A stretch of 64,000 nucleotides of DNA from Ixodes scapularis (lineage: Eukaryota > Arthropoda > Arachnida > Ixodida > Ixodidae): the NCBI RefSeq assembly GCF_016920785.2, contig NW_024609880.1:50616296-50680295 (forward strand), written 5' to 3'. The notes under the pieces were generated by a model. It was not told the DNA's origin. It was given only the letters and a program-made list of their open reading frames with translations, and did not search any database. A program made the translations under genes and the position numbers. This document shows, one piece after another, positions 60,049-64,000 of the stretch (the first letter of the stretch is position 1; each line of letters opens with the position of its first letter).

Positions 60049-61730
60049 GTGAGTACCAATCTCTGCTTTCGTCCCGTCGGAACCTAGGCCTAACTGGGAT
60101 TTGCAGAAGAAAACTGCGGGCTCTTTAATCCGGGCGTTTTCGATGGGCACGCAATCCTCGCTTTTGATCGACGCCGCTACGAACTAGCGAACGTTTGGTT
60201 CGCTGAGGTACTTTTGAAATTCCACAAAGGTCCTGCAGTTTTGAGGGGACTCGTCTAAAGATGGAATGTGTCTGTCGGGAGGGGATACAGTGCCAGAAAC
60301 ATTTGATAATAGACGGTAGTTAATGTGTACACCACGTAACACTGCTACACTTGAAATGGGTAGTAACCGCCCCAACTACTGCATTTGACGTCGCCTGTCT
60401 TCGAAAGGGATGCTCGAGACGCTGTGCATTATTTCGTTGTTTGCCATTTTTGTTTTATAGTTTCACTTCGCCTCAATCTTGTGAGTAAACGAGAGAAAAA
60501 AAAAAGGACCTCATGAATTTGGTATTACCATCGTATTGGTGTCCAAGATGTTTAAAGATCCGTGAAGTGAATAAATGATGTCGGACGTCAGTAAATCATG
60601 TCCATGTATGCACTTTCGCGAAGCGTTATTTGTGCCTTGCCTGAATGTGTCTGGGATTGCTGTGCATTTGTAATAGTCGAGCGTCCGACTTCAACGCTTC
60701 GAAAAAGATCGAGGACGTTTGGAATATTCCGAGAATGTCTACATGGGCAGGTGTAAACAAGTGTTCAGTACTTAATTATTCGGTAACAGTTGTATACATT
60801 TCAACCATTAATTAGCCACTTTACGACAACACTTCGTACGTTACCCGAGTAAGGCACATATCACTCTACTGGGTATTTTCACCTCATTTCTCTAATTAGG
60901 TAAACATGTAAACAAGTGTTCACAACTTGATTACTCTGGAAGAGTTTTATGTGTCTCAAAGACTTTGTGGCACAACAATGCTTTATGTATTCTAAAAAAA
61001 AATGAATGCATGCATCATTTTCTGAGGTTTGCCGAAAAGCATCTGGTTTATCTTGCTAGTCACTACCTAAATCAGAACCATTTTTGGGTTTAGTTGAGCT
61101 ATCTGTGCTGATTGACATGACTTCTTGCCTATCATTGAACGAAGTCTGCAACAGTTGCAACTTTGTAACTTCTCGTGTTAAAAATTGTGGTTTCAGATTG
61201 CATGAAATGTTGGGACATTTTTTCGTTCCTGTAAAAACTGCGGTCGCAAGTGTGTGGCTTGATCTACCAGTATTTCGTCATTTGCACGCATTGTCACACA
61301 AGTCGGACGCTAATAGCCACTCACTCTCTCCGGTACCTGTGACGGCATTGTACACTATGTGTGAATTGGAGTACACATGTTGTGTAGTTTTTCGCGAGCA
61401 CATTGGCACGTCGAACAAATTGATCAAAAGCTATCATTTCGGCCGTTCAATTTCAAGCCCAAGAGTGGACTGTAATCTTAATTCATCACCATGCTGTACC
61501 ATATGGTTGTTGGTAGACACAATAAATAAATAAATAAATCACATACGGGCAAACATTACTGATACTCTACGAGGACCTGTACTTTTTAGTACAGTTCTTG
61601 AAGAGCATGGGCATATCTTCGTCTCCGTGCATTACCAGTCTAGATGTAGGATGGTTATGAAAACTGCCGGCAGAAGTAGTTCTATAGTCTTTCTCTAAAA
61701 AAACACTTGAAAACTAAAAAAATAAATCCT

Positions 61731-61965
61731 GCTCAATTAAAAAAAAAAAGAACAATGGAATATATGGGACAAAAAGCTGATGTGTGTACATCATAAGGAA
61801 TGCCACATGATTGTTTTGTGATCTCTAAGAAAATGTTCAAGGGGCTCAATTAAAAAAAAAAGAACAATAGAATATATGGGAAGAAAAGCTAATGTGTTCA
61901 TCATAGGGAAAGTCACATGATTGTTTTGTGATCTCTAAGTAATCTCTATGAAACAAAAATGTTCA
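61731..61965 (+). repeat. tandem duplication, period about 113 bp
   Basis: GCTCAATTAAAAAAAAA then AGAACAATrGAATATATGGG, CACATGATTGTTTTGTGATC and AAATGTTCA occur first from 61731 and again from 61844 with small changes. Confidence 0.8.
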
Positions 61966-62076
61966 GGGAAGTGAAATTTTATTGGCTGCTTGTGCATATA
62001 TGAAGGGCATTCTCTGGGCATGGCTGCTTCTCCAGTTACTGTTTAAACTGCGTGTCTGTCTCGTTGTGGGGGATTT

Positions 62077-62420
62077 GTGTGTTTTATTCTTAATAAATCA
62101 GTAAAATGTGAACTTGGAGAAGACTTCTGTGGTATCACCCAGGACTATGAAGTGCTTTCTGTAAAAACAGATAACACTGTCATAAGTGTGCTTTACCGAC
62201 TTCAAGATGACCATACTGAAGACTTTTTTTGTTTGTTTTGTGAGCGGTATTTACACGTTAATGAGAATCATTATGACTCAATCTTGGGTGGTGGTTTTAA
62301 TATTTATATGCTGAAAGATGTCCAAATGTGCAATGAATATTTTAATTGAAACAAATGGATGTGTCAGTGATATTAAATCTCCTACTAGAATCACATGCGT
62401 AGTGAAACAATGATCTACCT
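62077..62420 (+). pseudogene. LINE endonuclease fragment (CR1/Jockey-like)
   Basis: The frame reads SVKCELGEDFCGITQDYEVL, SVKTDNTVISVLYRLQDDHT, ERYLHVNENHYDSILGGGFN IYMLKD and, in a shifted frame, ETNGCVSDIKSPTRITCV. This follows the apurinic-endonuclease domain of non-LTR retrotransposons (sv.YRpp ... GDFN ... ng......PTRit). The usual catalytic D of GDFN is G here (GGGFN), and stops follow, so it is a relic. Confidence 0.8.
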
Positions 62421-62604
62421 TTTTATTATGAACATGCTGCCTCATCCAATTAAAGCCGGGATGCTATGCTATAAATGATCACCTTTCAATATTCCTGTGT
62501 TGAAACAGAAAGCCATATAAAAAACGTAAAAATAATAAAACATTTGTTGTTAAAAAAATATAAATTTAAGCTTGACATTTCAGAAATAAATTAGGATCCA
62601 ATAC

Positions 62605-62633
62605 TTAAAGGGACACTAACACCCCCCCCTTCC

Positions 62634-62664
<31 letters not shown>

Positions 62665-62665
62665 A
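62605..62665 (+). repeat. element end AAAGGGACACTAACAC followed by a poly-C / poly-A tract
   Basis: TTAAAGGGACACTAACAC is the same terminal word seen at 12414 (TTAAAGGGACACTGACAA). About 35 C and then a run of A follow. It is probably the end of a DNA transposon whose other end was not identified. Confidence 0.45.
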
Positions 62666-63650
62666 ATTAATTTTTTGCCTGGCGATTTATAAATGGTGTC
62701 AGAAGGCTACCCAATCAATATTTTGCGACAGCATCCCATTTATTTTTAATAAGGTAAAAAAAATTTGATTTCAGTGAAAATATACCTATTACTAAATTAT
62801 CTAAGCATCGAGGGGAAGGCTGAAAGAGTAATTCTATGCTTTGCACGCACTATCCTTCCCCGTATAAAAGATTCAAATCAAATGAACATAAGGCTTTGGT
62901 GAACACACGTGCAAGATAAAATTTGTTTTAGTCTTTTGCTTTTGAACAGCTACTTCTACAGATGCCAGCATGTGCAGCGCATGTAACTATACTCGTAGCA
63001 TGCACCTCGTTGCTTGGGAGATTTAGCATAAGGTCTATTGGGACGCTGTCTGCTTCTGCGTGCTATCAATATTTGGCCAATTGAGTTGAGGCAATCCACT
63101 CAAATATTCCAAAGACGTTGCCATGCCTACAATCACCGCATTCATTTAGGCTGAGGAATGGCCACAATCGAAAGACTATCTAAAAAAAGTGCAGCGAGGT
63201 CATTGCTCGCGCTTTGCGATTTAAGTGAGGTAAGGCAAAGCGAAAGCCTCCAAAACCATTAATTGCTGACTAACGCACCCGTTATTGCAGCTACTACAAC
63301 ATATTAGTTCCAAAGCGAGCGACGCTCTCTCACAGGGGCACCGCCATGTTTCCCCGCCATCCTTCTTACTCTACCAGTCAAATGACCTAAAATTCCCCCT
63401 CGGATGTATATCCAATTAACTTTTTATCGTGGTTAAAGTGAACCGGCTTCGAGCAAACGGGCCCAGGAAACAACTTGAATTGCAAAACTCTTAGCGGTGA
63501 CAGTATGGTTGCTCAAACTAGTAGTTTGATGAACCTGCCATTTGAACATGTAAATTTTCTTTCAAGAATTGTGTATGTAGCTCTCACTTCGTTCGTTTGT
63601 ACAAGTGAGTACAATCCACTTTTTAGTTTCAAAAATGTAGACTCTCTAAA

Positions 63651-64000
63651 TTAAAGGGGCCCTGCAAGGACTTTTTTACTGGTTTTTAATTTGCACCAAA
63701 CCTGAGTGCACTGAACGTAGTAACTTAACGAAACTTTTCTTTTCGAATTCTCTCGAATTTCACTGTATTTTAAAAGTTATAGGCAAATTAAAATTACAAA
63801 AACAAGCAAAAAATATCCTCCTTCATGACATCCTTGGTTGCTTGAGTGGCCGTGAACTAGAGAAGGGGTAGTGAGCTCAGCGAGCGGTCACGGCTGCCGC
63901 TCTCCGTGTCGACGGCTCAAGAGGGCGTTACTAAAGCATATTCTGGCTAGGCTGTATAAAGCGGGCAGCCAGGGTGGCTCGCATTGCATTTGCTGCGCGA
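63651..64000 (+). repeat. start of an element with AAAGGGGCCCTGCAAGGA end, cut by the window edge
   Basis: TTAAAGGGGCCCTGCAAGGA resembles the terminal words at 15831 and 62602 (TTAAAGGG-CACT). The sequence becomes GC-rich after 63,830 and continues past the right edge. No ORF is evident. Confidence 0.4.

Larger units (their letters stand above)
60049..64000 (+). other. CUL3: CUL3 intron 1 (runs off the window)
   Basis: No CUL3 exon 2 is visible. The interval includes a (AAAT)n LINE-type tail (61522-61540), a 113-bp tandem duplication, a LINE endonuclease relic and two elements with AAAGGG-type ends. From 60,050 to 61,500 nothing else is recognisable. Confidence 0.7.

Noticed and set aside
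61084..61533. 149-codon frame in CUL3 intron 1
   Set aside because: It ends in an (AAAT)n-type tail and matches no CUL3 sequence; it may be part of a decayed retroelement, but I could not recognise a domain.

Overview
This is a window of animal nuclear genome. Genes are split by introns of 0.7 to 19 kb with GT-AG boundaries (one GC-AG), and the intergenic and intronic DNA is packed with short inverted-repeat transposons, decayed LINEs, a tRNA-derived repeat and microsatellites. The protein exons are animal-like, and the style of the repeats (many short TIR elements, TTAA-flanked MITEs, elements beginning AAAGGGACACT) suggests an arthropod, most likely a hard tick. The species is not resolved, and the tick call is an inference from style rather than from a database match.

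Layout. (1) From about 19.9 kb down to the left edge, minus strand: the 5' part of a PP6 regulatory ankyrin-repeat protein (ANKRD28/44/52 family). Four clear exons encode the first ankyrin repeats, a tentative 27-nt first exon lies at 19.88 kb, and the rest lies beyond the left edge. (2) Its last visible intron holds a complete Mutator-like DNA transposon (3963-7133) with an uninterrupted 660-aa transposase, matching terminal repeats and a degenerate 10-bp target duplication. (3) 20,756-56,772, plus strand: a complete eight-exon COASY gene (bifunctional CoA synthase, 551 aa) spread over 36 kb. Intron 2 alone is 19 kb and carries most of the unusual repeats. (4) 58,248-59,138, minus strand: a single-exon THG1L (tRNA-His guanylyltransferase), convergent with COASY. 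(5) 60,001-60,048, plus strand: coding exon 1 of CUL3, the rest of which lies beyond the right edge.

Two compact head-to-head intervals, ANKRD28/COASY (about 0.85 kb) and THG1L/CUL3 (0.86 kb), probably hold shared promoters. The genes are housekeeping functions (CoA synthesis, tRNA-His maturation, ubiquitin ligase scaffold, PP6 phosphatase scaffold) with no obvious common pathway.

The most unusual material is in COASY intron 2. A dispersed TIR element carries tandem arrays of a 16-bp perfect palindrome (core CCGCTAAATTTAGCGG) at two different exact periods, 26 bp in one locus and 56 bp in another. One array member has a paired change that preserves the palindrome. One copy of the element is interrupted by a 177-bp TAA-flanked MITE, while another copy keeps the empty site. 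Around these lie several near-perfect fold-back sequences (arms of 64 to 155 bp) and an 81-bp near-palindrome.
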